Part shown: positions 45,317 to 53,782 of the stretch, piece after piece
How positions within the stretch are numbered: position 1 is the first letter of the stretch
Layout: each line of letters begins with the position of its first letter
Assembly (NCBI GenBank): GCA_023402395.1
Contig: JAEYGI010000034.1
Coordinates: forward strand, 1-58,779
From: Bacillota bacterium
GTDB lineage: Bacteria; Bacillota; UBA4882; UBA8346
DNA length: 58,779 nucleotides
Reading direction: 5' to 3'
Notes under the pieces: generated by a model
What the model saw: the letters and a program-made list of their open reading frames with translations, nothing else
Database searches by the model: none
What the model was told of the DNA's origin: nothing
Position numbers and translations under genes: made by a program

Positions 45317-45639
45317 AAACCCCACCTCGATTCGGATGATCGCATCATTCCCGGATGGCTTGGAGGCGGGGATCATGACGGGTGCTCGTCCGGAGAATCA
45401 TGCAATTATCGCATTATCGCTTCTTTGGAATAGTATATCACCCGCTTCCCGTGAATCATGTCGTTTTTTCCTCCGCTCTTCCATAAACTTTCCTCAAATT
45501 GCCATCAAAAACCGTCAGGAATCCGGAGAATATTTCACCGCTTCCAGACGGCCGCCGGTTTCGGATCGGTTCGATCCCGCTAACGGCGGCGCTTGGGACG
45601 CCGCCTCCCTCCCGACGGGAGCGTCGGCGGGTTGCCGGA

Positions 45640-46749
45640 TTATCCGCTTTTTGACGGAAACTGCCATAATAATGATGCCCGTTGCCCCGGTTCCCTCCCT
45701 TTGGGCAGCCGGACGCCGATGATCAGCGCCAAAATCACCAGGCACAGATAACCGTAAAAAGGGTAAAACCGGGTGATGAGGTTGACAAAACCGGCTTTGG
45801 CCACGATGATCCCGGCCGCGGTCAATACCAGAATCCAAAACCGGTACGGCCAACCCGTTCCCGAAGCCAACCGCTCCGCCAACCCATAAGTGTCCGCCAG
45901 CAGGGTGGTCAACATCTCGGCCCACAGGATCAACGCGTAGGCGATGTAAAACCAGGTTCCGGCGCTCTTGGCCAATTCGATCATCGGCAACGGACTGGTT
46001 CGCAGATGCGGCAGATGCAGCATGATTGAATAATGAATCAGAGCCGCCATTGCGCCCAGCCCCAAGCTTCCCAGCCAGCCTCCGGCGGTCAGGACCGGCG
46101 CGAAGGGATAGCGTTTGCTCAGCGAGAGCAGTACCGGCACGGACAGCACCAGGTTATAGGAGGAAAACTGAACTGACGCCAGTACCCAGTTCCAATCAGC
46201 CGGCCCCGGGGCCAAAACCGCGCAGCGGGTCTTGAGCGCGACCAGGGATGCCAGAACCGCTCCCACGAACATCAATGGAATAATCACCAGATTGGCCGCG
46301 ATCAAACCCGGCAATTCATTGAAAAGCACCGCCAGCAGCAACGCGGCGGTGCCGACGATCCCCATCCAATATCCCAGGCCAAGTTCGGCGAAGATCGCTC
46401 CCGATCCCGCGAACATCACCCCGATCAATACGATATAAAACAAGCCCAACAGGAGATCGGCAACGACTGCGAGCCGCCTGCCCATGATCAGCCGGAGCAG
46501 GTCGCCATACGACTCTGGTTGAAGGATCCGTCCAATCTGAAAAACTTTGGCGCCGGCGGCGCCCAGGATCAGAATGGCCAGCAACAGTCCGAGGCTCCCA
46601 TTTCTGCCCTGGCGGCTGAAAAACTGATAAATCTCTTGACCGGAGGCGAATCCCGCCCCTACCACGGTTCCGATGAACGTCGCCGCCACTCCGGCCACCA
46701 TCGGGCCGGACGAACGAAGGTTAAACGGATGGGTCACCAAAGCCACCAT
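45640..46749 (-). CDS. YkvI-like membrane transporter (APC superfamily)
   Basis: A 369-residue polytopic membrane protein beginning with FIGTVVGAGFASGQEIYQFFSRQG, which matches YkvI-family proteins related to the amino-acid/polyamine transporter superfamily. About ten to eleven membrane segments are apparent. Its start overlaps the end of dacF by 16 bases, so the two are translationally linked. Substrate unknown. Confidence 0.78.
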   Translation of the reverse strand: MVALVTHPFNLRSSGPMVAGVAATFIGTVVGAGFASGQEIYQFFSRQGRNGSLGLLLAILILGAAGAKVFQIGRILQPESYGDLLRLIMGRRLAVVADLLLGLFYIVLIGVMFAGSGAIFAELGLGYWMGIVGTAALLLAVLFNELPGLIAANLVIIPLMFVGAVLASLVALKTRCAVLAPGPADWNWVLASVQFSSYNLVLSVPVLLSLSKRYPFAPVLTAGGWLGSLGLGAMAALIHYSIMLHLPHLRTSPLPMIELAKSAGTWFYIAYALILWAEMLTTLLADTYGLAERLASGTGWPYRFWILVLTAAGIIVAKAGFVNLITRFYPFYGYLCLVILALIIGVRLPKGREPGQRASLLWQFPSKSG

Positions 46750-47918
46750 TGCTTGCGAACCGGCCGGTTGACGATCAGATCGACACCCTCAACCACACCG
46801 TCCCCGTACTGATATCCGATCTTCCCCAAACTTTGGCCCGGCCGCAGCGGCGGCCGTGGCGGCGTCCGGTCCAGAAAAACTCGGGGGGCGATCAGCGACT
46901 CCTCCCCTTTGCGGACTACCGCCAGCAGATCGGAGCGGGGAAATAACGGGACCAACGCCGGGTTGCCTCCGTTCACCCGGATCTCGGCGACCGATTGCCG
47001 CCGGTCGGCCACCAAAACCGTGGTAAACTGGGAAAAGGCATACTCCAGCAGGCGCGCGCAATCTCCCCAGCGATCGGCCGAATGCAGCGCAACCGCGATG
47101 TACTGCCGGCCGTCCCGGGTGGCCGAGGCCACCAAACAATGGCCCGCCTCGTTGGTGGTTCCGGTTTTCACCCCGTCGGCTCCCTCCAACTGCCAAAGCA
47201 GCCGGTTGGTGTTATGGAGCTCCCGTTCCTTGCCCTCCGCTTGCCATTGCAGGGTGGCCGACTTTTGACTGACCAACCCGGCGAAACGCCGGTCCGCCAG
47301 GCCGTAGCGGGCGAGCAAGGCCAGGTCCAGCGCGGTAGTGTAATGAGACGGCGCCCGCAGTCCGTGCGGGTTCCGGAACTGAGTCTTCAAGGCCCCGATC
47401 TCTTTGGCTTTCAGATTCATCAGCGCCACGAACCCGTCGACACTTCCGGCCACCCCTTCGGCCACCGCGATGCTCCCGTCATTCCCCGACTGAAGCATCA
47501 TCCCTTTCAACAGCTCTTTCAGACTGAGCCGGTCCCCGGCCCGGATGCCGATGCTCGACCCGCCGGTGGCGGCGGCCTTCCGGCTGACCTTGACCACTTT
47601 GGCGAGATCCCCCTTTTCCAGGGCGACGATGGCGGTCATAATCTTGGTGGTGCTGGCCGGCGCCCGGCGTTGCTCCTCATTTTTGGCGTAGAGAATCGCC
47701 CCGCTCTTGGACTCGATCAGGACTGCCGCCGCGGCGCCGATCCTCGGCCCCTGCTCATACCCGGGCACATAGACCAGCGGCGGAAATTGCTCCCGTACCT
47801 TATAGGAGCCGCTCAACGTCTGCAAACAGGGGTTCACCAGCAGCCAACCCAGCAAAAAGAAGGCAACCGACACCGTCAGCTCCGCCAATAACCGTTTTGA
47901 AAAATAAAAAATCCGCAT
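46734..47918 (-). CDS. dacF: D-alanyl-D-alanine carboxypeptidase (DacF-type, S11)
   Basis: A 394-residue penicillin-binding protein with an N-terminal hydrophobic anchor (about 15-35). The three active-site motifs are ASTTK (SxxK), SGN in LQSGNDGSIAVAEG, and KTG in DGVKTGTTNEAGHC. A C-terminal beta domain of S11 enzymes follows. It trims cross-links in peptidoglycan, possibly of the spore cortex. ATG 47918 follows GTGGAGG; the frame is open five codons further. Confidence 0.9.
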   Translation of the reverse strand: MRIFYFSKRLLAELTVSVAFFLLGWLLVNPCLQTLSGSYKVREQFPPLVYVPGYEQGPRIGAAAAVLIESKSGAILYAKNEEQRRAPASTTKIMTAIVALEKGDLAKVVKVSRKAAATGGSSIGIRAGDRLSLKELLKGMMLQSGNDGSIAVAEGVAGSVDGFVALMNLKAKEIGALKTQFRNPHGLRAPSHYTTALDLALLARYGLADRRFAGLVSQKSATLQWQAEGKERELHNTNRLLWQLEGADGVKTGTTNEAGHCLVASATRDGRQYIAVALHSADRWGDCARLLEYAFSQFTTVLVADRRQSVAEIRVNGGNPALVPLFPRSDLLAVVRKGEESLIAPRVFLDRTPPRPPLRPGQSLGKIGYQYGDGVVEGVDLIVNRPVRKQWWLW

Positions 47919-48116
47919 CCCAAAAACCTCCACTAATGATTATTACGGAGGACCGGGATTCATGCCCGGGGAATCACGGAAGTCCGAACCTAAAATTAAC
48001 CGGCCCGCTTGCCGGCCATTTCCGTCCCGCCGCCGCGCTTGGCGGCGCTGAACGAAATCCCTTCGGCAGCGCTCCGCCGCAACCCGCCTTCGCTGCGGAG
48101 GCAACCGGATTATTCG
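47919..48116. other. Spacer between dacF and array 5
   Basis: GC-rich sequence with a small hairpin (CCGGG/CCCGG at about 47952-47968). No gene recognised. Confidence 0.35.
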
Positions 48117-48326
48117 CATTGCCAAGACGCTTTTCCACATTGCAAGTTCGCATTTTCACATTGCCAGCCGCCAATTGGAAATTGGCTGGATCCGATCGGC
48201 CCGGGCCAGTTGCCAATGGAACCGGGGCAGATGGCAAAACAAGATTGGCAGGATTCCCAGTGGCATTGGCGAAAGCCAACTGGAAATTGGTAGATTGTTT
48301 TTCCCAGTGGCGGTTTGGTCAAGAAC
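48117..48326. repeat. Array 5: ten 21-bp units of a different (TTGGCA/TGCCAA) core
   Basis: Units start at 48117, 48138, 48159 and so on to 48306, with no indel. Repeated elements are CATTGCCA, CCAATTGG, GCCAGTTGCC and GATTGGCA, i.e. TGCCA and TGGCA in both orientations. The period is the same as that of arrays 1-4 although the core differs. Both strands have open frames with Trp/Cys/Gln-containing heptads. It lies, like the others, directly behind a terminator (48340-48363). Confidence 0.7.
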
Positions 48327-48339
48327 GCCTAGCATAGTA

Positions 48340-48363
48340 AAAACCCCTTGATTCAGGGGTTTT
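48340..48363 (-). terminator. Terminator behind the small-protein pair
   Basis: AAAACCCCT pairs with AGGGGTTTT; on the minus strand it continues as TTTTTACTA. Confidence 0.8.
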
Positions 48364-48409
48364 AGCTGTTGTCATTCCCGTAGGAAGGAATTCAGCGCCG
48401 GCCGGCGTC

Positions 48410-48595
48410 TCAGATCGATACGGTCGCTCCGGTCGTCACGTACTCCAGCTCGGCGACACCCACATCCAAATGATGGGCTGCTTCCAGCAACAGCTTTTTA
48501 ATATTGTTGTCCGCTTCGGCACGGGCCGCGGCCCGCAGCTTCTCCGCGTTCAGCTTGCAGTTTTGCACCGCCGCCGCCACTTGCTGCATTGACAA
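48410..48595 (-). CDS. Small helical protein, 61 residues
   Basis: MSMQQVAAAVQNCKLNAEKLR... is Ala-rich and fully helical by eye, with one Cys. No family is recognised with confidence. GGAGGGGTGA precedes a TTG/ATG start, and it follows the next small gene by 6 bases. The overall size and design are those of two other small genes upstream. Confidence 0.65.
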   Translation of the reverse strand: MSMQQVAAAVQNCKLNAEKLRAAARAEADNNIKKLLLEAAHHLDVGVAELEYVTTGATVSI

Positions 48596-48601
48596 ATCGA
48601 A

Positions 48602-48784
48602 TCACCCCTCCGCTAAGGTCTTGGCCTGAACCAACGAATTGATGCACATTTCAACATGGGCCGCGCCTAGGGTGGCGGTCTGCCGCTCCATGGCGCAAAG
48701 CATGGTGTTGGCCGTCGTGCGCAACTCATGGGCCGATTGAGTGCAGCTGTCGATCACGGCTTGAATTTCTTGTGAATTGGCCAT
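48602..48784 (-). CDS. Small helical protein, 60 residues
   Basis: MANSQEIQAVIDSCTQSAHEL... has a Cys in the same area (here Cys14) as the neighbour (Cys13) and may be a distant paralogue. A good SD (GGGAGGAGAG) precedes the ATG. Function unknown. Confidence 0.65.
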   Translation of the reverse strand: MANSQEIQAVIDSCTQSAHELRTTANTMLCAMERQTATLGAAHVEMCINSLVQAKTLAEG

Positions 48785-48829
48785 CTTTTCTCTCCTCCCG
48801 TTATTTTTCCGAACCTGCCAAGGATACGA

Positions 48830-49057
48830 TTAATCGTCCCCTTGATCGGAGACGTCGACTCCTTGGCTTTCGATGGTCTCTTTGATGCTTTGCGCCGCGA
48901 TTATCCCCGGAGTATACCCGACGATTACTTGATTGGACCCGGAATCAATCCGGACCTGATTGACGCCATCCAGTTTTTTTACCGCTTGTTTGATCTGTTC
49001 CGCGCGCTCGGCGCTGAGGCTGCCGATCACCTCGAAACCGCGATCCAGATTGGCCAT
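48830..49057 (-). CDS. HMA-like small protein without CxxC
   Basis: A 75-residue protein (FEVIGSLSAERAEQIKQAVKKLDGVNQVRIDSGSNQVIVGYTPGIIAAQSIKETIESQG) with the beta-alpha-beta-beta-alpha-beta pattern of heavy-metal-associated domains. The metal-binding CxxC is absent, so copper binding is unlikely. ATG 49057 follows GTGGAGG. It is the first of three short genes on the same strand. Confidence 0.7.
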   Translation of the reverse strand: MANLDRGFEVIGSLSAERAEQIKQAVKKLDGVNQVRIDSGSNQVIVGYTPGIIAAQSIKETIESQGVDVSDQGDD

Positions 49058-49184
49058 TTTTTCAAACCCTCCACTGCGATTGGGAATCAGCCAACCGCCT
49101 GATATCCATAGAATCCCCAAACCCGGTTTTTTCATGACGCCAATCATTGGCCGGACCGCTTCTGTTCCGAGCCGATATGAAAAA

Positions 49185-49200
49185 ACGGCCCACCGGCCGT
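49185..49200 (-). terminator. Terminator of engB
   Basis: ACGGCC pairs with GGCCGT; on the minus strand TTTTTTCAT follows. Confidence 0.75.
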
Positions 49201-49204
49201 CACA

Positions 49205-49792
49205 CTATTTCCCGAGCATTTCCTGGATCCGGCTCCAAACCTCCTCCTGGCCGGCTTTGGTCACCGCCGAGAACGGGAGCAGCGGTTCGTCCCCGTCCAG
49301 CTCCAGAACGGCCCGGATCTCCCGTAACCTGGCCGGAATCTGGCCGCGCGGGACTTTGTCCATTTTCGAGGCGATCAGCAGGCTCGGCCGGCCCTGGCGG
49401 ATCAGCCACTCCCGCATCGTTTGGTCGTCGGCGGACGGCGCATGCCGGATATCGACCAGCATCACGATGAGCCGCAATTGTTCTCGGGTCTCTAGATAGG
49501 TTTCGATCATCCCGCTCCAGGCCGCCTTTTCAGCTTTGGAAACCCGGGCAAAGCCGTAGCCCGGCAGGTCGGCGAGGTAGATCTCATTGTCGAAATCATA
49601 AAAATTAACCGTACGCGTCTTCCCCGGCTCCGCCGCCACCCGGGCCAGGTTTTTCCGGTTGGCCAGCGCGTTAATCAGCGACGACTTGCCCGCGTTGGAC
49701 CGGCCCACCAAGGCCACTTCCGGCAAGCGGTGCGCCGGATATTGCTCGGGCCGGACCGCGGTCGCGACATATTGGGCATTTTTGATGTTCAT
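49205..49792 (-). CDS. engB: Ribosome biogenesis GTPase EngB/YsxC
   Basis: A 195-residue GTPase. G1 is ALVGRSNAGKSSLINAL, the G2 Thr lies in PGKTRTVNFY, G3 is LADLPGYGFA, and G4 is SKMD. The family helps assemble the 50S subunit. In many Firmicutes it sits next to lon; here the LonB gene is 33 kb away. Confidence 0.95.
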   Translation of the reverse strand: MNIKNAQYVATAVRPEQYPAHRLPEVALVGRSNAGKSSLINALANRKNLARVAAEPGKTRTVNFYDFDNEIYLADLPGYGFARVSKAEKAAWSGMIETYLETREQLRLIVMLVDIRHAPSADDQTMREWLIRQGRPSLLIASKMDKVPRGQIPARLREIRAVLELDGDEPLLPFSAVTKAGQEEVWSRIQEMLGK

Positions 49793-49879
49793 GATCGACT
49801 CCTTCAGGGGGTGGAATTCTTTCAGACAAGCGCGACGGCCCGTCTTATCACCAGTCTTTTTTAATCTGAGCTTCTTTAT

Positions 49880-50127
49880 TCAAACATATTCCGGCTTCAC
49901 AAATCCTTCCGATTGCCGATTCTGTTCAGCCGGGGAAGACAGCTCGCGCATATAAGCGGATATCATGCCAACCGGTTCTTCTCCCACAAATGCCACTAAC
50001 GAAAAACCATTCTCAATATGCATGACTTGGCGAACGGTTGTTCGTTCCATTGCGATTTTTTGAGCCACTCCTCTTTCAAGTTGGAGTCGGCAGTGATTAC
50101 TTTTACATTCAATCCGTTTGAACTCAT
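49880..50127 (-). pseudogene. Frameshifted GNAT-like fragment
   Basis: The gene begins with a proper SD (GGGGAGGTC) and ATG 50127 (MSSNGLNVKVITAD...), but then shifts frame near 50050 to continue NGFSLVAFVGEEPVGMISAYMRELSS, which resembles a GNAT core. It ends at 49880 without motif A. So it is both frameshifted and truncated. Confidence 0.55.
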
Positions 50128-50224
50128 AGCAGACCTCCCCGGTGGCCAGCTTGATCTGTTTGCGCTGACAAAAATAAACCGGCTGTAAGCCGTGGTTCCG
50201 TATAGTTACAGCCCATTCGGGTCA

Positions 50225-50911
50225 TCAACTAATCTTCGCTAACGCCTTTTTCAGCCGCGCCGACTCGTTCAAATGCACCAGCTGATGCCGGGTCGCGGGC
50301 ATCAATAACAACCCCGCCACGTTCTTCCGGCCCCAGAAATCAATCAGCCATCGGGCGCCTTCCTCATTCAAGACGGCTCCCTCGTCCAGAATCCGTTGCA
50401 AGCGGTCCGGTTCCATTTTCCGCTTTAAGTCCGGCGCTGCCAATCCCCCGATGATCGCGCGGGTCTTTTGGCCCACGGCGATCCGGTAGTCGCGTAAGGC
50501 CTGCCTGTCAATGGCCCGGCTGAACGCGACGATCTCTTCGTCACTCATGGCGTTTCCGGTGTCACAGGCGGTGACGTTCATCCGCTTTAACCAGGGTTTG
50601 GCGTTAATAACTTGCGTGGCGCCAGCCACCAGAATGTTCATGGTGATATCCTCGATCCGGGTGATATGCCAAAGGTTCCAGGCGATCGTTTCATCCTGGG
50701 CGGTCGGCATGGTCCGGAACGCGAAATCGTTCAGACCGTCCCAGACTTCGTCTTCAAAAGTAAGGGCATTGCTCCCCGCCATTGCCGAGGAGTGGACCAT
50801 GGCGTGCTGATCCAGGCACAACCGGATGGCTTCGGCCTGGCGGTCCGGCCTAAGCAGGATTTCCCTTAGCTCGTTCTGCCTGGTATTCCAGGCGGCTTTT
50901 TTGGAATCCAT
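50225..50911 (-). CDS. DinB family protein
   Basis: A 228-residue four-helix protein of the DinB/YfiT type. Candidate metal-binding histidines are in IAWNLWHITRIED, and PATRHQLVHLNES near the end. DinB relatives include metal-dependent thiol transferases. The role here is unknown. Confidence 0.75.
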   Translation of the reverse strand: MDSKKAAWNTRQNELREILLRPDRQAEAIRLCLDQHAMVHSSAMAGSNALTFEDEVWDGLNDFAFRTMPTAQDETIAWNLWHITRIEDITMNILVAGATQVINAKPWLKRMNVTACDTGNAMSDEEIVAFSRAIDRQALRDYRIAVGQKTRAIIGGLAAPDLKRKMEPDRLQRILDEGAVLNEEGARWLIDFWGRKNVAGLLLMPATRHQLVHLNESARLKKALAKIS

Positions 50912-50956
50912 AATATTTTCCTCGCACAGTGTAATCAGATCCGGCCTGCTTCCAAT

Positions 50957-51739
50957 TTAACCCCGGGGAGTGATTGCTACCGCTTGGCGCCGGCGGAAAT
51001 AAACCGGTTCTAAACAATAGTTCCGTACCTTGTCCGCAACCTTATCGAAGTCCCGGCCGATATCGTCCGGGGCATGAGCGTCCGATCCGATGGTCACCTT
51101 GGTCCCGCCCTGTTTGAGGTATTGTTCGATTATCGAATCACTGGGGAAGATGTCGGAATAGCCCTTGCGAACCGGCGAGCTGTTAAGCTCCAGAGCTATC
51201 CCTTGCTTGACCAGTTCCTTGAGAATCTCGTCCAGCAGGCCGGCGGGCTCGTGGGTTTTCAGCAGGTAGCGCTTTGGGAAGTCAATATGGGCCAGAGCGT
51301 CGAAACCGCCGAATTGGACCGCACGCAACACTTCCGCAAAGTGAATCTCGAAGATGTTTTCCAGCGAATAACGCGCTTGAAAATTGGGGTCGCCCACCCA
51401 CGAGTCCCCTAGCCAATGGACGCTGCCGAGCACGAAATCGAAATCATGCTTCAGCATCCGCTCGAATTCCTTCGGGTACAAATGCGGCTCGCCGAATTCG
51501 ATCCCTTGCAATATGGTCAGGCGGCCGGCGAAGGTTTCCCGCGCTTGCGCAAGATCTTTCGAGTATTGGGCGTGGTTGTAGAAATTATAGCCGGGATCTT
51601 TGGGGTCCAGATCAAAATGTTCGGTGAAGCAGATCAGTTGAAGGCCTTTGTTGATGGCCGACAAACACATTGCCGCGATGGAGGCGTGGGCGTCGCATGA
51701 ATGGTTGGAGTGCAGATGGAGATCGATATTCAAGCTCAT
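50957..51739 (-). CDS. PHP-family histidinol-phosphatase
   Basis: A 260-residue PHP domain enzyme. The metal motifs are DLHLHSNHSCDA at the N-terminus, FTEHFDLDP, GIEFGEPH, DFVLGSVHWL, HIDFPKR and IGSDAHAPDDIG. It resembles HisJ/HisK, which dephosphorylates histidinol phosphate; other his genes are absent, so the substrate is not proven. Confidence 0.85.
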   Translation of the reverse strand: MSLNIDLHLHSNHSCDAHASIAAMCLSAINKGLQLICFTEHFDLDPKDPGYNFYNHAQYSKDLAQARETFAGRLTILQGIEFGEPHLYPKEFERMLKHDFDFVLGSVHWLGDSWVGDPNFQARYSLENIFEIHFAEVLRAVQFGGFDALAHIDFPKRYLLKTHEPAGLLDEILKELVKQGIALELNSSPVRKGYSDIFPSDSIIEQYLKQGGTKVTIGSDAHAPDDIGRDFDKVADKVRNYCLEPVYFRRRQAVAITPRG

Positions 51740-51919
51740 GGTGGCTCCTGAATCGTTATATTTCTTATTATATCATACGGTAATAGCGAAAAAGCAACCA
51801 TGCTTCGATTCCAATATCGAATGACATCTTGAATCTCACATTATCAAGCATCATCAGACTTTTTCAGGGCACATCAACCAATCCGGCAAATCCTTCAAAA
51901 CTTCTTCCAAAAACCCTCG

Positions 51920-52360
51920 ATCCAGCCGGTAACGCCCTATTCCCAATCGATCCAACTCCCGGATTACCTGAAGCGGTCCTTCCCCCATCCGAAGCAACAC
52001 CCGCTTCAACTGATCCGCCTCCCCGATTATCTGGAGCGAGCCTGCCTCCAACTGAAGGAACACTTTTTCGATCTGGAGCGGCTCTTCCTTCAATTGAAGC
52101 TCTACTATTTCGTTCTGGAGAAACTCCTTCTTCAAATGAAGCTCCAATATTTCCAACTGAAGGAACTCTTCCTTCAAATGATCCTCTAATATTTCCACTT
52201 GGAGCGACACCCGCTCCAACTGATCCGGCTCCCGGATCACCTGAAGCGGCTCTTGCTCCAGATGAAGCGGCCCCGCCCCCATTTGATCCAACCTTTCGAT
52301 CAACTGATCGGGCACCCGGATCAGTTGATCGAATATGACGATCAGTTGGGGCGGGGCCCC
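51920..52360. repeat. Array 3: 21 degenerate 21-bp units with CANNTG core
   Basis: Units start every 21 bp from 51920 to 52340. The head (GCCCTAT...), AT-rich middle (CTTCAAATGATCC) and end (GATCGGGCACCCGGATCAG) parallel array 1. On the minus strand an unbroken 187-codon frame (52417-51854) reads through the whole array as leucine heptads (LKEEFLQ, LEILELH, LKKEFLQ). Its only start, a GTG at 52417, lies in the idh terminator region without an SD. On the plus strand a TAA interrupts the leucine frame at the same recurring unit as in arrays 1 and 2. At 52297-52331 a 13-bp perfect inverted repeat (CGATCAACTGATC) joins two units. Confidence 0.8.
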
Positions 52361-52372
52361 GATTAAAACCCC

Positions 52373-52406
52373 AAAAAGCCGCCCCAACTTATTTGGGGCG
52401 GCTTTT
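52373..52406. terminator. Terminator of the isocitrate dehydrogenase gene
   Basis: AAAAAGCCGCCCCAA pairs with TTGGGGCGGCTTTT; it is bidirectional and borders array 3. Confidence 0.88.
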
Positions 52407-52444
52407 ATTGATTTCACCCGCCGCGTTAGCGGCGCGGCTTCAAT

Positions 52445-53515
52445 TTACTTCAGCTTGGCGATGATCGCGTCCGCCATCTGGCTGGTGCCGGCCGCGGACG
52501 GATCGTTCCGGTCGGCTTTCATGTCATAGGTGACGGCTTTGCCTTCGGCGATCACCGCCGCCACGGCCCGCTCCAGGCGGTCGGCGGCGTCCTGCTCGCC
52601 GATATGCCGCAGCATTAGCATTCCCGACAGGATCAGCGCGGTCGGATTGACCTTGTTCGCGCCTTTATACTTGGGGGCCGAACCGTGGGTGGGCTCGAAG
52701 AGGGCGACTCCGTCGCCGATATTGGCGCCCGGCGCCACGCCCAGCCCGCCGACCAGTCCGGCGCAGAGATCGGAGAGAATATCGCCGTAGAGATTGGGCA
52801 GCACCAGCACATCGTAGGCCTCGGGCCGCTGTACCAATTGCATGCACATCGCGTCGACCAGCACTTCCTCGTATTCGACCCGGCCCTCATACTCCTTGGC
52901 CACTTCCCGGCCGACCCGGTAGAAGAGGCCGTCGGTGAATTTCATGATATTGGCCTTGGCCACGGCGGTCACCTTCTTACGGCCGTTTTTAACGGCATAC
53001 TCGAAGGCGTAGCGGATAATCTGGCGGCTGCCGCTGATGCTGAGCGGCTTGATGGAGATCGCCGCATCCTCCCGGATCTTGCTCTGGCCCATGGCGATGA
53101 TCTGTTTGGCTTCCGGGGTGTTCAGGTCAAACTCGACCCCGGCGTACAAGTCCTCGGTGTTTTCGCGGACCACGACCAGATCAATATCCTGATAGCGGGA
53201 ACGGACTCCGGGATAGGACTTGCAGGGGCGGACGCACGCGTACAGATTCAGGGCGTGCCGCAAGGCAACGTTGACACTGCGGAATCCGGTGCCGATCGGC
53301 GTGGTGATCGGTCCCTTCAAGGCCACCTTATTGTGGCGAATCGACTCCAGCACCGGCTCGGGCAATGGCGTGCCGTATTTCTCCATGACGTCGACGCCGG
53401 CGTCATGCACTTCCCAATCGATCTTCACACCGGTGGCGTCAATCACCCGGCGGGCGGCCTCGGTCAGCTCCGGGCCGGTGCCGTCCCCGGGAATCAAGGT
53501 AATCGTGTAAGCCAA
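52445..53515 (-). CDS. Isocitrate dehydrogenase
   Basis: About 356 residues in the isocitrate/isopropylmalate dehydrogenase family. The substrate loop TTPIGTGFRSVNVALRH (with Ser in FRSVN) and VVRENTEDLYAG are typical of isocitrate enzymes. Near the C-terminus HGSAPKYKGANKVNP has Lys-Tyr where the LeuB in this window has Asp-Ile; Lys-Tyr is the pattern of NADP-using enzymes, so NADP is the better guess. TTG 53515 follows GGAAGGAGAG; the frame is open six codons further up. Confidence 0.88.
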   Translation of the reverse strand: MAYTITLIPGDGTGPELTEAARRVIDATGVKIDWEVHDAGVDVMEKYGTPLPEPVLESIRHNKVALKGPITTPIGTGFRSVNVALRHALNLYACVRPCKSYPGVRSRYQDIDLVVVRENTEDLYAGVEFDLNTPEAKQIIAMGQSKIREDAAISIKPLSISGSRQIIRYAFEYAVKNGRKKVTAVAKANIMKFTDGLFYRVGREVAKEYEGRVEYEEVLVDAMCMQLVQRPEAYDVLVLPNLYGDILSDLCAGLVGGLGVAPGANIGDGVALFEPTHGSAPKYKGANKVNPTALILSGMLMLRHIGEQDAADRLERAVAAVIAEGKAVTYDMKADRNDPSAAGTSQMADAIIAKLK

Positions 53516-53614
53516 CGAACTCTCTCCTTCCAACGTAAAAAATGACCGGCAAACATTCGAACATTCGACGGACCCGTCCCCAAAATCCTGCCGAATGGTT
53601 CAAGAATACAAAAT

Positions 53615-53782
53615 ACCCGGGCCGGTGGCCCGGGTTTATATCCCAGCGCTTCTAAAAGCCTGTTAATAAAGTCTGGAAATCAAAACTTGCTTGATAAGAT
53701 TCATTAGCCGACTTTATTACTTGCTTTCCTGAGCTTTTGGGTCCAACCCGGGCCGGTGGCCCGGGTTTATCCCAACGCTTTA
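53615..53782 (-). repeat. GATAAAGTC element, copy C (before dCMP deaminase end)
   Basis: On the minus strand a hairpin of ACCCGGGCC/GGCCCGGGT (53745-53767) is followed by AAAAGCTCAGGAAAGCAAG and the dyad TAATAAAGTC (53719-53710 with 53673-53664), then a second copy of the hairpin (53635-53615). The dyad arms differ from copies A and B (TAATAAAGTC in place of GTGATAAAGTC) but stay complementary, i.e. compensating changes. The loop (36 bases) is unrelated. Confidence 0.75.
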
